From contig CAYNQE010000001.1 in the NCBI GenBank assembly GCA_964399345.1, positions 1-64,000 of the forward strand: a stretch of DNA of 64,000 bases, in the 5' to 3' direction. The translations under genes and the position numbers were made by a program. Below the pieces are notes generated by a model. That model was not told the origin of the DNA, did no database searches, and saw only the letters and a list, made by a program, of their open reading frames with translations. The stretch comes from UBA2100 sp964399345. GTDB lineage: Bacteria > Patescibacteriota > Minisyncoccia > Phycocordibacterales > UBA2100. Shown piece by piece: positions 35,466-45,132 of the stretch. Position 1 is the first letter of the stretch. Every line of letters begins with the position of its first letter.

Positions 35466-36884
35466 ATGCCAATTCATTTTTACAACACTCTATCTAAAGA
35501 AAAGGAGGTTTTCACGCCACTCAAGGAAGAAGTACGGATGTACAGTTGTGGCCCCACAGTATATGAAAGAGCACATATCGGAAATATGCGTTCCTACCTT
35601 CTCTCTGACTTAGTTCGAAGAACATTAGAATACAACGGATACAACGTAAAGCAGGTTATAAATATAACTGATGTTGGCCACCTTACTGGAGATAACGAAG
35701 GTGATGCTGACACAGGAGAAGACAGACAAGAAAAGGCCGCGAAACTTAGCGGAGAATCAGCACAAGACATTGCTGAGAAATATACTTCCCTCTTTAAAGA
35801 AGACATTAAAAAATTGAATCTTAAAACCGAAGGTACTCAATTTCCAAAAGCCACAGATTACATTGCAGAACAAATTGCCATGGTGGAAACCCTAATGGAA
35901 ATTGGTCATGCGTATAAAATAGATGATGGAATATACTTTGATACTTCTGTATTTAAAAACTACGGACAGCTCGGGGGCATCGATACCCAAGAACTAGAAG
36001 AAGGCGCACGAGTTGAAAAAAATGAACAAAAGAAAAATCCCTCAGACTTTGCATTGTGGAAATTCTCTCAGGAAAAACGACAGCAAGAATGGGAGTCTCC
36101 GTGGGGAGTAGGGTTTCCAGGTTGGCACATAGAATGTTCTGCAATGAGTCGTGCACTCTTAGGAAGACAAGTAGATATACATACTGGAGGAATTGATCAC
36201 ATACCTATTCATCACAATAATGAAATTGCTCAAAGTGAATCCATAAATAAAAAGAAGTTTGTTAACTACTGGATGCACAATGCTTTCATAAATATAGAGG
36301 GAAGAAGAATGGGAAAATCCCTTGGAAACCTCCTTACATTGGATCAAATAATAGATCGTGGTTTCTCCCCCCTGTCCTATCGGTACTGGCTAATGACCGC
36401 ACACTACAAAACGCCCGTAAACTTCACCTGGGATGCATTGGAGGGCTCACACACAGCACTAAAGAAGCTTCATAGGTATTTTGTTGATGAGCTTAGCCTA
36501 AAGAGTGGAGAGATAGATTCTAGCTATAAGGAAAAGTTTAACGGTTATATAAATGACGATTTAGACACACCAAAGGCAATCGCACTTCTGTGGTCACTTG
36601 TTAAAGACGACTCCATTACTCCAGAGAATAAAAGAGCGACTCTATTAAACTTTGATACTGTTTTGGGCTTGGGATTAAGTGAATCGGATAAATCTCTGGA
36701 TAAACTACTTCACGGCACAGCTGCAAAATTAGAAGTTCCTGAAGAAATACAAGAACTCATAGTTGAAAGAGAAGAGGCACGTGAGTCAAAGGATTTTGAA
36801 AAGGCTGACTCACTTCGCGACTTAATTGAAAAGGCTGGTTACAAAATTGAGGATTCAGAAGAGGGTCCGGAGCTTTCTAAATAG
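35466..36884 (+). CDS. cysS: Cysteine-tRNA ligase
   Basis: 472 aa from ATG 35466 (MPIHFYNTLSKEKEVF); the frame is open 63 bp further upstream, but that part is inside corA. Zinc Cys in MYSCGPTVYE, HIGH-type AHIGNMRSYL, zinc-ligand WHIECSAMS and GIDHIPIHHNNEIAQSE, and KMSKS-type RMGKSLGNLL are visible. The cognate tRNA-Cys gene is at 55.9 kb. Confidence 0.96.
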   Translation: MPIHFYNTLSKEKEVFTPLKEEVRMYSCGPTVYERAHIGNMRSYLLSDLVRRTLEYNGYNVKQVINITDVGHLTGDNEGDADTGEDRQEKAAKLSGESAQDIAEKYTSLFKEDIKKLNLKTEGTQFPKATDYIAEQIAMVETLMEIGHAYKIDDGIYFDTSVFKNYGQLGGIDTQELEEGARVEKNEQKKNPSDFALWKFSQEKRQQEWESPWGVGFPGWHIECSAMSRALLGRQVDIHTGGIDHIPIHHNNEIAQSESINKKKFVNYWMHNAFINIEGRRMGKSLGNLLTLDQIIDRGFSPLSYRYWLMTAHYKTPVNFTWDALEGSHTALKKLHRYFVDELSLKSGEIDSSYKEKFNGYINDDLDTPKAIALLWSLVKDDSITPENKRATLLNFDTVLGLGLSESDKSLDKLLHGTAAKLEVPEEIQELIVEREEARESKDFEKADSLRDLIEKAGYKIEDSEEGPELSK

Positions 36885-36959
36885 ATATCCCCCTCTTGTC
36901 CGACATATTCACATGTGTCCTAAAGTACGCTCCATTAAATGTCATGGTAAAATCTTTCT

Positions 36960-38327
36960 ATGAGCGATACTCGTGTACCACCACAAGATTTAGATGCTGA
37001 ACGCGCACTTCTTGGTGCAATTATGTTAAAGCCTAATGCAATGTACGACATTGCAGACATGGTAAATTCAGATTCCTTTTACGCTAAAAAACATGGAGAC
37101 ATATTTGAAAGCATGCTTTCCCTTTTCAATAAGGGAGAGCCAATAGATCTTGTTACTCTTTCAGGAAAATTAAAGTCGCTAAAACAACTTGAACAAATTG
37201 GAGGGCGTGCCTTTCTTTCGGAACTCGCTGATTCTGCGCCAGCTGCAACAAATGCCACTCATTACGCACAAGTAGTAAAAGCAAAACAGATTCACAGAGA
37301 ACTTATCTCTGCTGCAGATCATATTGGAGAACTTGGATACAAGGAAGATTCCGAAATTGACAAGTTGCTTGATGAGGCACAATCAACTGTGTTCCAAATT
37401 GCCAACTCCTCTACACTACAAAAGTTTGTTTCCATTGGAGATGAACTTAAAGATGCTTGGAAAAGACTAGAGACTCTTCAGGAGAACAAAGATGAAATCC
37501 GAGGAATTCACACCGGGTTTAAAGATTTGGATAATATTCTAGCTGGGTTCCAAAAGTCTGATTTAGTAATATTAGCTGCTCGTCCTTCTGTTGGTAAAAC
37601 AACACTTGCAATGGATATTGCACGTCAAACCGCAATCGCACATGGAAACGCCGTAGGAATATTTTCTCTAGAAATGTCATCACAACAGTTAACTGATCGT
37701 ATGTTAGCCTCTGAGTCCAAAGTAGACTCGTGGAAATTGCGAACTGGGCGGCTTTCATCAGACGATGAGTATGACAGGCTACGTAACGGAATGGACAGAC
37801 TCTCAGCTGCTCCAATATATATTGATGATAAATCGGAAAGAACAGTTCTTCAAATGCGTTCCATTGCAAGACGACTAAAAGCTGAGAAAGGACTCTCACT
37901 TATAATAGTCGATTATCTTCAGCTGATTGTGCCAGGTGCTACTCGCCAATCAGACTCTATGGTTCAACAAATTACAGAAATCTCCCGATCCCTAAAGGGA
38001 ATGGCAAGAGAGCTAGATGTTCCGGTTCTTGCACTTTCACAGCTTTCTCGTGCAGTTGAACAACGTGGTGGTACACCTAGATTATCTGACCTTAGAGATT
38101 CAGGATCAATCGAACAAGACGCCGATGTTGTTATGTTCATACACCGTGATGATCGCACTAACGAAAACTCCGACAGACCAAATATTGCAGACATTATGAT
38201 TGAAAAACACCGTAACGGCCCTGTTGGGCGTATTGAGCTATATTTCGATGAGAAGCAAGCAACATTTAATCCTGTCTCAAAGACAGACTTTGGAGACTTC
38301 GCGGAAGCCTCTGAGGAAGAATTCTAA
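36960..38327 (+). CDS. dnaB: Replicative DNA helicase DnaB
   Basis: 455 aa. N-terminal primase-binding domain (PPQDLDAERALLGAIML), RecA-like motor with Walker A ARPSVGKTTLAMDIA, Walker B LIIVDYLQL, and ALSQLSRAVEQR ... LRDSGSIEQDADVVMFIHRD. Unwinds at the fork as a hexamer. No intein is present. TAAAAT lies 6 nt before the ATG. Confidence 0.97.
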   Translation: MSDTRVPPQDLDAERALLGAIMLKPNAMYDIADMVNSDSFYAKKHGDIFESMLSLFNKGEPIDLVTLSGKLKSLKQLEQIGGRAFLSELADSAPAATNATHYAQVVKAKQIHRELISAADHIGELGYKEDSEIDKLLDEAQSTVFQIANSSTLQKFVSIGDELKDAWKRLETLQENKDEIRGIHTGFKDLDNILAGFQKSDLVILAARPSVGKTTLAMDIARQTAIAHGNAVGIFSLEMSSQQLTDRMLASESKVDSWKLRTGRLSSDDEYDRLRNGMDRLSAAPIYIDDKSERTVLQMRSIARRLKAEKGLSLIIVDYLQLIVPGATRQSDSMVQQITEISRSLKGMARELDVPVLALSQLSRAVEQRGGTPRLSDLRDSGSIEQDADVVMFIHRDDRTNENSDRPNIADIMIEKHRNGPVGRIELYFDEKQATFNPVSKTDFGDFAEASEEEF

Positions 38328-38329
38328 TT

Positions 38330-38923
38330 ATGACTGAACTGGATAAGTTAACAGAATTGTTTATGAAGTTCCCAGGAATCGGACCGCGCCAGGCGCGGAG
38401 GTTTGTTTTCTTCCTATTACGACAAGATGCCGGCTACAGAAATACATTGGCTAAGGCAATAACTGAAGTGGCGTCTACCATAAAGCAATGTGAGAGTTGC
38501 CTGCGATATTCAACACTCTTGGAAGCTAAGTGTAAGATTTGTTCTGACTCTAGTAGAGAGAAGGATCAGTTAATGATCGTTGAAAAAGACACCGATATAG
38601 ATCAAATGGAAAAGAGTGATTCCTACAAAGGAATGTACTTTGTTCTTGGTGGAGTAATGTCATTAACCGGAAAGAAAAATTACATGAGAGAGAAAGAACT
38701 TTCTGAATATTTTAAAAAGAATAAGTTGAAAGAAATAATTTTAGCGCTTTCAACTACAACTGACGGTGAATATTCTACTCAATATCTTTTTGATAAAATT
38801 AAAGATTCTGAAACTCTTAAAGGTGTTAAAACAACAATCCTAGGAAGGGGTCTCTCGACGGGTTCTGAACTTGAGTACGCTGACGCCGCGACTCTGTCTC
38901 AAGCGTTGAAAAATAGGGCGTAG
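38330..38923 (+). CDS. recR: Recombination protein RecR
   Basis: 197 aa. Helix-hairpin-helix PGIGPRQARRFVFFLL, the four-Cys zinc motif CESC ... CKIC (about 53-70), and the Toprim domain IVEKDTDIDQME with LALSTTTDGEYSTQYL. Loads RecA in gap repair with RecFO. It begins 2 bp after dnaB. Confidence 0.95.
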   Translation: MTELDKLTELFMKFPGIGPRQARRFVFFLLRQDAGYRNTLAKAITEVASTIKQCESCLRYSTLLEAKCKICSDSSREKDQLMIVEKDTDIDQMEKSDSYKGMYFVLGGVMSLTGKKNYMREKELSEYFKKNKLKEIILALSTTTDGEYSTQYLFDKIKDSETLKGVKTTILGRGLSTGSELEYADAATLSQALKNRA

Positions 38924-38953
38924 TTTTGTATAGTGGGCAAAGCAGTTCAAACA

Positions 38954-39280
38954 ATGGGGGTTAAAATGGAACTACTTTCACTAATCGCATTGATAGGTAT
39001 TTTCGGATTTGATGGATATCACGCCGTAGCAACAAGCGCAAATCGAGTTCGCACAAAAAGATTTGGGGTTAAAGAACACGGCTTCGCCAGTGCTTTAACT
39101 ACAATATTAATTATTCTAGCCGTTGCATCTATCTTTCCTGAAATAAGATCATTCTCTATAATCGCTCTGCTATCAATGTACGCAGGGGTTGAGATAGCCG
39201 ACAAACGTATACCGCGACACATCTCCACTAATAAAAAAGGCGCCTCCTTGGGGCGCCTTTCCATATCTAAACCTTTGTAA
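38954..39280 (+). CDS. Small membrane protein, unknown
   Basis: 108 aa from ATG 38954; GTG 38933 (which overlaps a TATAGT box) and ATG 38966 (preceded by GGGGG) are alternatives. Three hydrophobic stretches (about 5-20, 45-62 and 66-80). The last 15 codons run through the rplU terminator hairpin and overlap rplU by 14 bp on the other strand, so the C-terminal end may not be functional sequence. Confidence 0.5.
   Translation: MGVKMELLSLIALIGIFGFDGYHAVATSANRVRTKRFGVKEHGFASALTTILIILAVASIFPEIRSFSIIALLSMYAGVEIADKRIPRHISTNKKGASLGRLSISKPL
39233..39260 (-). terminator. Rho-independent terminator of rplU
   Basis: AAAGGCGCC / GGCGCCTTT stem with a 7-nt loop; on the minus strand it is followed by T6. 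Confidence 0.85.
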
Positions 39281-39659
39281 TCTTCACTCTCGTGTAAGGT
39301 TGTCTGTGTCCTTTGTTTTTAAAGTATCGGCTCTTTGCGCGGAATCTGATAACTGAAATCTTTTTGTCTCGTCCTTCTTGAATAAATTCAGCCATTACCT
39401 TTGCTCCCTTAACTGTTGGCTCTCCTACCTTTGTTTCTTTTCCGTTGTCAGTAAGAAGCACTTCTTCAAATTCAATCTTTGCTCCTTCTTTCTTCTCTCC
39501 TCCTAGTAGTTCTATGTTAAGAAAGTCACCTTCTCGTACAATGTATTGTTTACCTCCTGTTGCAATAACAGCAAAACCGCTCTCCTTTTTAGCAGGAGCT
39601 TTTTTTACTGCAGCTTTCTTAGCAGGTGTCTTTTTTGCTGTTACTTTCTTTTCAGCCAT
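39267..39659 (-). CDS. rplU: 50S ribosomal protein L21 with lysine-rich N-terminal tail
   Basis: 130 aa from ATG 39659; three more codons are open upstream. The L21 core starts near residue 27 (GFAVIATGGKQYIVREGDFLNIELL) and ends RFRAKSRYFKNKGHRQPYTRVKI. The first 26 residues form a Lys/Ala/Pro repeat of the KKxPAKK type, like the tails of histone-H1-like proteins, and are not part of the usual L21. Confidence 0.94.
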   Translation of the reverse strand: MAEKKVTAKKTPAKKAAVKKAPAKKESGFAVIATGGKQYIVREGDFLNIELLGGEKKEGAKIEFEEVLLTDNGKETKVGEPTVKGAKVMAEFIQEGRDKKISVIRFRAKSRYFKNKGHRQPYTRVKITKV

Positions 39660-39700
39660 AAGTCCCAATATATTAATGATTTGTCACGAAAAAGCAAGGT

Positions 39701-40717
39701 CTACCCCTGCTTTTCAGGCTTTTCAATCTCAAGTAAGTCTACCCCGCTAGATTCTCCCGTGATGCGTAAAACATCTTTATCTATCTTATTTAATTCCTTA
39801 TACCCTGCATTGTAGTGATTTACCGTAGTTGCCAGCTGGTTTCCTAGTTTTGTGTAATAGTCTTCGTACCTATTTAAGTGTGAAGATAGCTTACTAACAT
39901 TCTTTAATATGTCTTGTGCTTTTTCCTCTATTTCCATTGCTTTTAGACCCTGAAGGACTGTTTGTAGATATGCTAGGAAAGACGTTGGAGACACTATTAT
40001 CACCTTCTGTTGGCTTGCAGCGCGCTGTATGAGGGATTCATCGTCGGCTCCAACCTTGTTTGTTATCAAGTCATAATATATCCCCTCGCTAGGGATAAAC
40101 ATAAAGGCAAAGTCCACTGTTCCCTCTTCTGGTTTTATATATTTTGCAGTTTCCTGTATTCGTAACTTTAAATCATTAACAAAAGTTTTCTCAAACGCTG
40201 CTTTTTCGTCTTTTCCTGAGGCAATCATTCTGTTGTAATTCTCAAGAGAGAACTTTGAATCAATAGGAATTATCTTATCTTTAACACGAACGATGGCGTC
40301 CACTATTTCTCCATCTGAAAAACTATACTGCATTTTGTAACTCTCAGGAGAAAGAACGTTTTGCAAAACAGTTTCAAGATAATATTCACCTAGAACTCCT
40401 CTTTGTTTTGGATTTTGTAATACGTCTTGAAGTTTTTGTAGTTGTTCAGCAAATCCTACAACCTGTTTGTTAGTTTCTCCAAGTTCCGTTAAGTGTTTCG
40501 TTACATCTTGAACAATTCTGCTGGATTCTTTTAATTGCTGGTGAACTGAGTCGTTAATTTGTTTTGTACTGTCCCCTATCTTTGTATCAAAAGAAGTACG
40601 TAGATTCTGAATTTCTTTTTGAAGAAAATCTACTTGAGAGCCGCCTCTAACTAATTTAACGATGTACGCCATCGCAATTAAGTTGAACGCGAGAATTACT
40701 ATTATCCAGATCGTCAT
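39701..40717 (-). CDS. rmuC: RmuC-like DNA recombination protein
   Basis: 338 aa. N-terminal membrane helix (about 3-20), a coiled coil (about 30-110), then the RmuC nuclease-fold domain with KQRGVLGEYYLETVL, IIPIDSKFSLENYNRM, DFAFMFIPSEGIYYDLI and VIIVSPTSFLAYLQTVLQGLK. Limits inversions at short inverted repeats in E. coli. A TATAAT box lies 6 nt before the ATG. Confidence 0.92.
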   Translation of the reverse strand: MTIWIIVILAFNLIAMAYIVKLVRGGSQVDFLQKEIQNLRTSFDTKIGDSTKQINDSVHQQLKESSRIVQDVTKHLTELGETNKQVVGFAEQLQKLQDVLQNPKQRGVLGEYYLETVLQNVLSPESYKMQYSFSDGEIVDAIVRVKDKIIPIDSKFSLENYNRMIASGKDEKAAFEKTFVNDLKLRIQETAKYIKPEEGTVDFAFMFIPSEGIYYDLITNKVGADDESLIQRAASQQKVIIVSPTSFLAYLQTVLQGLKAMEIEEKAQDILKNVSKLSSHLNRYEDYYTKLGNQLATTVNHYNAGYKELNKIDKDVLRITGESSGVDLLEIEKPEKQG

Positions 40718-40732
40718 AGAATAATTATACTC

Positions 40733-43384
40733 CTATTTCCTATTCAAAAACACTTTCGCAATTTCAACCACAATTAGATTCAATAACCCAAGAAGAACTA
40801 TAATAAATATTTCATTAAACGAAAGACTTGTTAGTGACAGTAGCTTTTTTAAAGGCTCGAAGGTAAGAGTGAGTATCAATAAACCAAAACTTGCAAACAA
40901 AGCGGCAATTAAATATAGATTTGAAAGAAGAGGTATTCTCCAGATTGGTCTTGATAGGTCTTTAAAGGAGAAAGTGTAGAACATTGCATCTATTGAAAGG
41001 GCTGCAAACATAATGGTTCGAACTTTCTCGATTGGAACACCACCCCAAAGCAGAAGGAAGAAAAGTCCAAGCAAGAATACTCCCGTAATCGCGCTAACCA
41101 GGAAGATAAACCATTGAACTTTTCCTGTTAAAACACTTCCAATTCCTAGTTTTGCTGGCTTCTTTTTCATGGAGCCCTTTTCTGCTGGTTCAAATGCAAA
41201 AGGAAAGCTCATAAAACCTTCTTCAATTATATTTGCCCAAAGAATTTGGGTTGGTAGAAGTGGAAGAGGTGCGCCAAAAGCAAAAGATCCACCAATTACA
41301 ATTACTTCACTAAAGCTAGTTGATAAAAGATAGGTAACAATCTTCTTTAAGTTTGCAACTATCCTTCTGCCTTCTGCAATTGCAGCCGTTATCACAGAGA
41401 AACTATTCCCTATTAGTATTAAGTCTGACGCTTCTTTGGCTACTTCAGTACCACTTCCGACTGCTATTCCAATGTCAGCTGCGGCAAGTGCCGGGGCGTC
41501 GTTTACTCCGTCTCCGGTCATTGCAACCACCTCCCCACTGTTGCGTAATAATCTGGTAACTCTTAATTTCTGCTCGGGTAATACTCTTGCAACAATATTA
41601 TGTTCCATTAATGCCTTTAGCAATTGCTCGTCGTCGAGTTTTTCTATAGCAGCCCCAGTGAGAACAGGGGCATTTTTTCTAATGTCTATCCCTACCTCAA
41701 ATGCTATTGCTCTTGCAGTTTCCGGATAGTCCCCTGTTAACATAACAACTCGAGCACCTGCACCAGATGCAATTTGAATTGCTTCCTTAACGTCGGGGCG
41801 AACGGCATCAGCAAAGGCTAATAATCCAACAAAAACAAAATTACCCTCTTCTGGGTTTTTGACATTTTCTGGAACAGAGTCTCCATTAGTCTTAACGTAG
41901 GCAACGGCCGTAAAGCGCATGCCACTTGCGGAAATCTCTGATTGTAGTTTTGAAAACTTCTCTCTAACTTCTTTTGTTAACTCTTTTTCAGAATTATCGT
42001 CAAAATATTTATTAGAAAGAGCTAACATGTGCTCAGGAGAACCTGAAATATATATCCTGTTCCCTTTATCGGGACAATTGTTTAAAGAAATGGCGTAGCG
42101 TCTGCTCGGTTCAAACTGAACAAAGTCTAATCGATTATACCCATTTAGAAAAAGATCGCTCTGTGAGAGACCTGCAGTTAGTCCGGCCTCCACTATTGCC
42201 TTTTCTATAGGCCGCCCGTGAACTTGTAGTTTTCCAGCCTCCTCTTTATCTTCTTCAACAAAAGCATCAGATGAGAGAACCGCCATCCTAAGAAGCTCTT
42301 TATTATCTGAAGCTGCTGTAGTGTCGTTCGATTCAATTCCATAGTGGGTATACAATCCACGCATTATCATTCTTCCTTGGGTTAATGTTCCAGTTTTGTC
42401 TGTAAGAATAGTTGTAGTTGAACCAAGAGTTTCTGCTGCAAGCAGGTTTTTAACTAGCCCACCTTTTTTTAGAATTGCCTCCATCCCAATTGCCAAAACA
42501 ATTGTAACAGCCGCAGGAAGTCCTGCGGGCATTGCAGCAACTGCAACTGCAATTGAAAGTAGCAACATTGATACAAGTGACTCACCTCGAAGAAGGCCTA
42601 GTGCTAGTATTCCAATCAAAGCAACCCCGATAACTAAAATCAAAAATCTAGCAATTCTTCTTATACTCTTCTGTAGTGGAGTAGCAGTTACCCCAGCCTC
42701 ATTAGTATCTTTGGCAACCTGTCCAAATCGCGCATTAGCCGCGGTGGCTACCACAACTCCTAGTCCACTTCCTTGTGAGAGAAGTGTGCCCATCCACACC
42801 ATATTCTTTTGCTCTCCAAGAGGAAGCGCTCTTCCAAATGGTTGTGCAATTTTTTCTACTGGTATCCACTCTCCAGTTAGAGAGGACTCGTCTACGGATA
42901 AACTATTTACCTCCAACAATCGAATATCAGCAGGAACTGCAGATCCTCCGGCAAGGTACACAATATCCCCTGGAACCAATTCACTTGAAGGTAACACCTG
43001 CTGCTTTCCATTGCGGATAACGGTGGTGTTTTTTTCTTGAGATTTTTCAAGTGCATCAAATACTCTCGAGGCTTTTCCTTCCTGCAAAAGTCCCACGGTA
43101 AGGTTTATTACCAACGCAAATCCAATAACAATAGAGTCTAGATATTCCCCAAGTGCAATCGTTGCAATCCCTGCAACTATCAAAACTAACGACAGTGGAC
43201 TTTTTAGAAGCCTAAATAATCTTTCTAGGAATATAAAACCGTCTGCTTTGGGAAGAATATTCGGCCCATACTCCTGCGTAAGAGAATTAACCTGCTCTTG
43301 GTTTAGCCCACTTGCCCTATCTGTATTTAATATAGTTAAAAGCTTTTCTTCAGCAAAACTGTGCCACATACCCTTGGTATTCAT
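40733..43384 (-). CDS. P2-type cation-transporting ATPase
   Basis: 883 aa. Cation-ATPase N-terminal domain, actuator motif LTGEW (170-172), phosphorylation site DKTGTLTQG with D329, hinge MLTGDYPETARAIA and GDGVNDAPALAAADIGIAVGSG, and ten membrane helices in the P2 arrangement. In M4 the ion-binding segment reads PAGLP, where SERCA has PEGLP, so the ion is uncertain (Ca2+, Mn2+ or H+). Confidence 0.93.
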   Translation of the reverse strand: MNTKGMWHSFAEEKLLTILNTDRASGLNQEQVNSLTQEYGPNILPKADGFIFLERLFRLLKSPLSLVLIVAGIATIALGEYLDSIVIGFALVINLTVGLLQEGKASRVFDALEKSQEKNTTVIRNGKQQVLPSSELVPGDIVYLAGGSAVPADIRLLEVNSLSVDESSLTGEWIPVEKIAQPFGRALPLGEQKNMVWMGTLLSQGSGLGVVVATAANARFGQVAKDTNEAGVTATPLQKSIRRIARFLILVIGVALIGILALGLLRGESLVSMLLLSIAVAVAAMPAGLPAAVTIVLAIGMEAILKKGGLVKNLLAAETLGSTTTILTDKTGTLTQGRMIMRGLYTHYGIESNDTTAASDNKELLRMAVLSSDAFVEEDKEEAGKLQVHGRPIEKAIVEAGLTAGLSQSDLFLNGYNRLDFVQFEPSRRYAISLNNCPDKGNRIYISGSPEHMLALSNKYFDDNSEKELTKEVREKFSKLQSEISASGMRFTAVAYVKTNGDSVPENVKNPEEGNFVFVGLLAFADAVRPDVKEAIQIASGAGARVVMLTGDYPETARAIAFEVGIDIRKNAPVLTGAAIEKLDDEQLLKALMEHNIVARVLPEQKLRVTRLLRNSGEVVAMTGDGVNDAPALAAADIGIAVGSGTEVAKEASDLILIGNSFSVITAAIAEGRRIVANLKKIVTYLLSTSFSEVIVIGGSFAFGAPLPLLPTQILWANIIEEGFMSFPFAFEPAEKGSMKKKPAKLGIGSVLTGKVQWFIFLVSAITGVFLLGLFFLLLWGGVPIEKVRTIMFAALSIDAMFYTFSFKDLSRPIWRIPLLSNLYLIAALFASFGLLILTLTFEPLKKLLSLTSLSFNEIFIIVLLGLLNLIVVEIAKVFLNRK

Positions 43385-43429
43385 ATTGAATATATTGTAA
43401 CAGAGTAAACAATGATATATTGTTCACAT

Positions 43430-43879
43430 ATGTTACATCAACAACTTAAAGAGAAAATGGTCGCAGCCCTTAAGGCGCGCGAAGAAGTTGCACTTACTAC
43501 CCTAAGAGGAATACTTGGTGCAATTACTAATGAACTAGTAGCTCAAAGACGAAAGCCTGACGAAATGCTAGAGGATGACGGAGTTCTCTCTGTTATTAAA
43601 CGCGCAGTTAAACAAAGAAAAGATTCAATTGAGCAATTCGAAAAAGGAGGCCGTGACGATCTTGCTTCAAGAGAAAAGGAAGAACTCGCTATTTTGGAAG
43701 AATACCTGCCCTCTCAAGCCTCACGGGAGGAAATAGAAGCGGTGGTTGTAAAAGTTATCGAATCCCTAGGAGAAGTTGATCCAAGTAAGATGGGAATAGT
43801 AGTGGGAGCCGCCATGAAAGAACTGGCCGGAAGTGCAGATGGAGCTATTGTAAAAGAAATTGTTGCAGAAAAGATCTAG
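43430..43879 (+). CDS. GatB/YqeY domain protein
   Basis: 149 aa from ATG 43430; ATG 43412 would add six residues. The sequence MVAALKAREEVALTTLRGILGAI, VIKRAVKQRKDSIEQFEKGGRDDLASREKEELAILEEYLP is typical of YqeY, a helical protein homologous to the tRNA-binding tail of GatB. Its function is unknown, although a link to tRNA-dependent amidation is suspected. It overlaps the MFS gene by 4 bp at the 3' end. Confidence 0.93.
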   Translation: MLHQQLKEKMVAALKAREEVALTTLRGILGAITNELVAQRRKPDEMLEDDGVLSVIKRAVKQRKDSIEQFEKGGRDDLASREKEELAILEEYLPSQASREEIEAVVVKVIESLGEVDPSKMGIVVGAAMKELAGSADGAIVKEIVAEKI

Positions 43880-45081
43880 CGTACCTGAACCTTCTTATTT
43901 AGAACAAGCATAAATAAGGCAACCGTTGCCGCAAGAACAAATGCCACTCGTATATCAAAGTATGAGAGAAGTGTCGCTATGATCAAAACCATAACGATTC
44001 TCCCTATGGCAAGTGACATCTCCTTAAGTGCTGTGTATTCATCTACGTAGCGTCCATTGTCTGCTGCTTGTTCATAAGTAGTAGCATCAAAGGAAAGACC
44101 ATTAACTGTTCTCCCGAAGTTGTGATAACTATCAGCTGCAAACACTTGAAGCGGAGTTTGTACAAATAATTTAGATACCCACCCGGTTGTTGCCATTACT
44201 ACTCCAACAACAAGTATCTTTCTCTCACTCCAGGAATCAAACAATTTTCCAACTATAACTCTTAGAATAATCACTACTATAATTGTAAGAGATGTTATTA
44301 CACCCAGTGCTGTAAATCTCTCGTCCAGAAGCGCGAAGATATAGATTGGCCAGAAAAGAGTAATCGCTACACCTTGTGCTCCATTTGCAGAGTGCGCTAA
44401 AAACAATGGACGATTTCTACGGTCAAACAAATGCATAAAAGTTTCTATGTAGCTCCAACTGAATGTCTCGTATGTATTACTCATAAACCACAATGGGGCC
44501 ATAGAAATAATCATTATTACTATTGAAAACGCAAATACTAAAGAAAATCCACCAGAAGTAATCATCACTCCACCGATCAGAGGAACCAAAACCAAAATGA
44601 CACTTGCTATGTTTCGTAGAATAGCTAATTGCCTTCCCCTCATATGTTCGTCTAGTGCGTTTGAGAAATCTACATGATACGGAATCCAGTAAAATGCCTT
44701 GTAAATGGATGCAAAAAGAATGTATGCGATTGTCGCGTAAACTGGATTATGTGGAAACAAATATAGCGATACAACTGCCAATGTAACAAATAGAATACCT
44801 AAGATTATCATTACCTTAGTTCCTAGTACCCCAAGAAGCCTTGCGCTTAATGGCGTCAGTAAAAGTTGAGTACTGAAGATCACGAGATAAATCGCTATAA
44901 CAACTTGGAGGTCGTAACCGAATTCAACATAAAAGAAAATCGGAAGAAATACCCCGAGTACCCCAAAAGCTATTCTCATTAGTGTACGGCTCGCGTATAA
45001 GGTAACTAAATCTTGAGAAAAGTGAGCTTTCTTGTAAAGTCCGTGCACTACTTTCTGTGCTTTTTCTTGAAGATCGTCCAT
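43876..45081 (-). CDS. Major facilitator superfamily transporter
   Basis: 401 aa with about 12 predicted membrane helices. A central cytosolic loop is short. LFDSWSERKILVVGVVMA (about 268-285) resembles the MFS motif A between helices. The substrate cannot be deduced. A TATAAT box lies 8 nt before the ATG. Confidence 0.8.
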   Translation of the reverse strand: MDDLQEKAQKVVHGLYKKAHFSQDLVTLYASRTLMRIAFGVLGVFLPIFFYVEFGYDLQVVIAIYLVIFSTQLLLTPLSARLLGVLGTKVMIILGILFVTLAVVSLYLFPHNPVYATIAYILFASIYKAFYWIPYHVDFSNALDEHMRGRQLAILRNIASVILVLVPLIGGVMITSGGFSLVFAFSIVIMIISMAPLWFMSNTYETFSWSYIETFMHLFDRRNRPLFLAHSANGAQGVAITLFWPIYIFALLDERFTALGVITSLTIIVVIILRVIVGKLFDSWSERKILVVGVVMATTGWVSKLFVQTPLQVFAADSYHNFGRTVNGLSFDATTYEQAADNGRYVDEYTALKEMSLAIGRIVMVLIIATLLSYFDIRVAFVLAATVALFMLVLNKKVQVR

Positions 45082-45132
45082 GTTAACTAATTATAACGCA
45101 CACTGGTGCGATATCTTTAGCAATTCACATCT

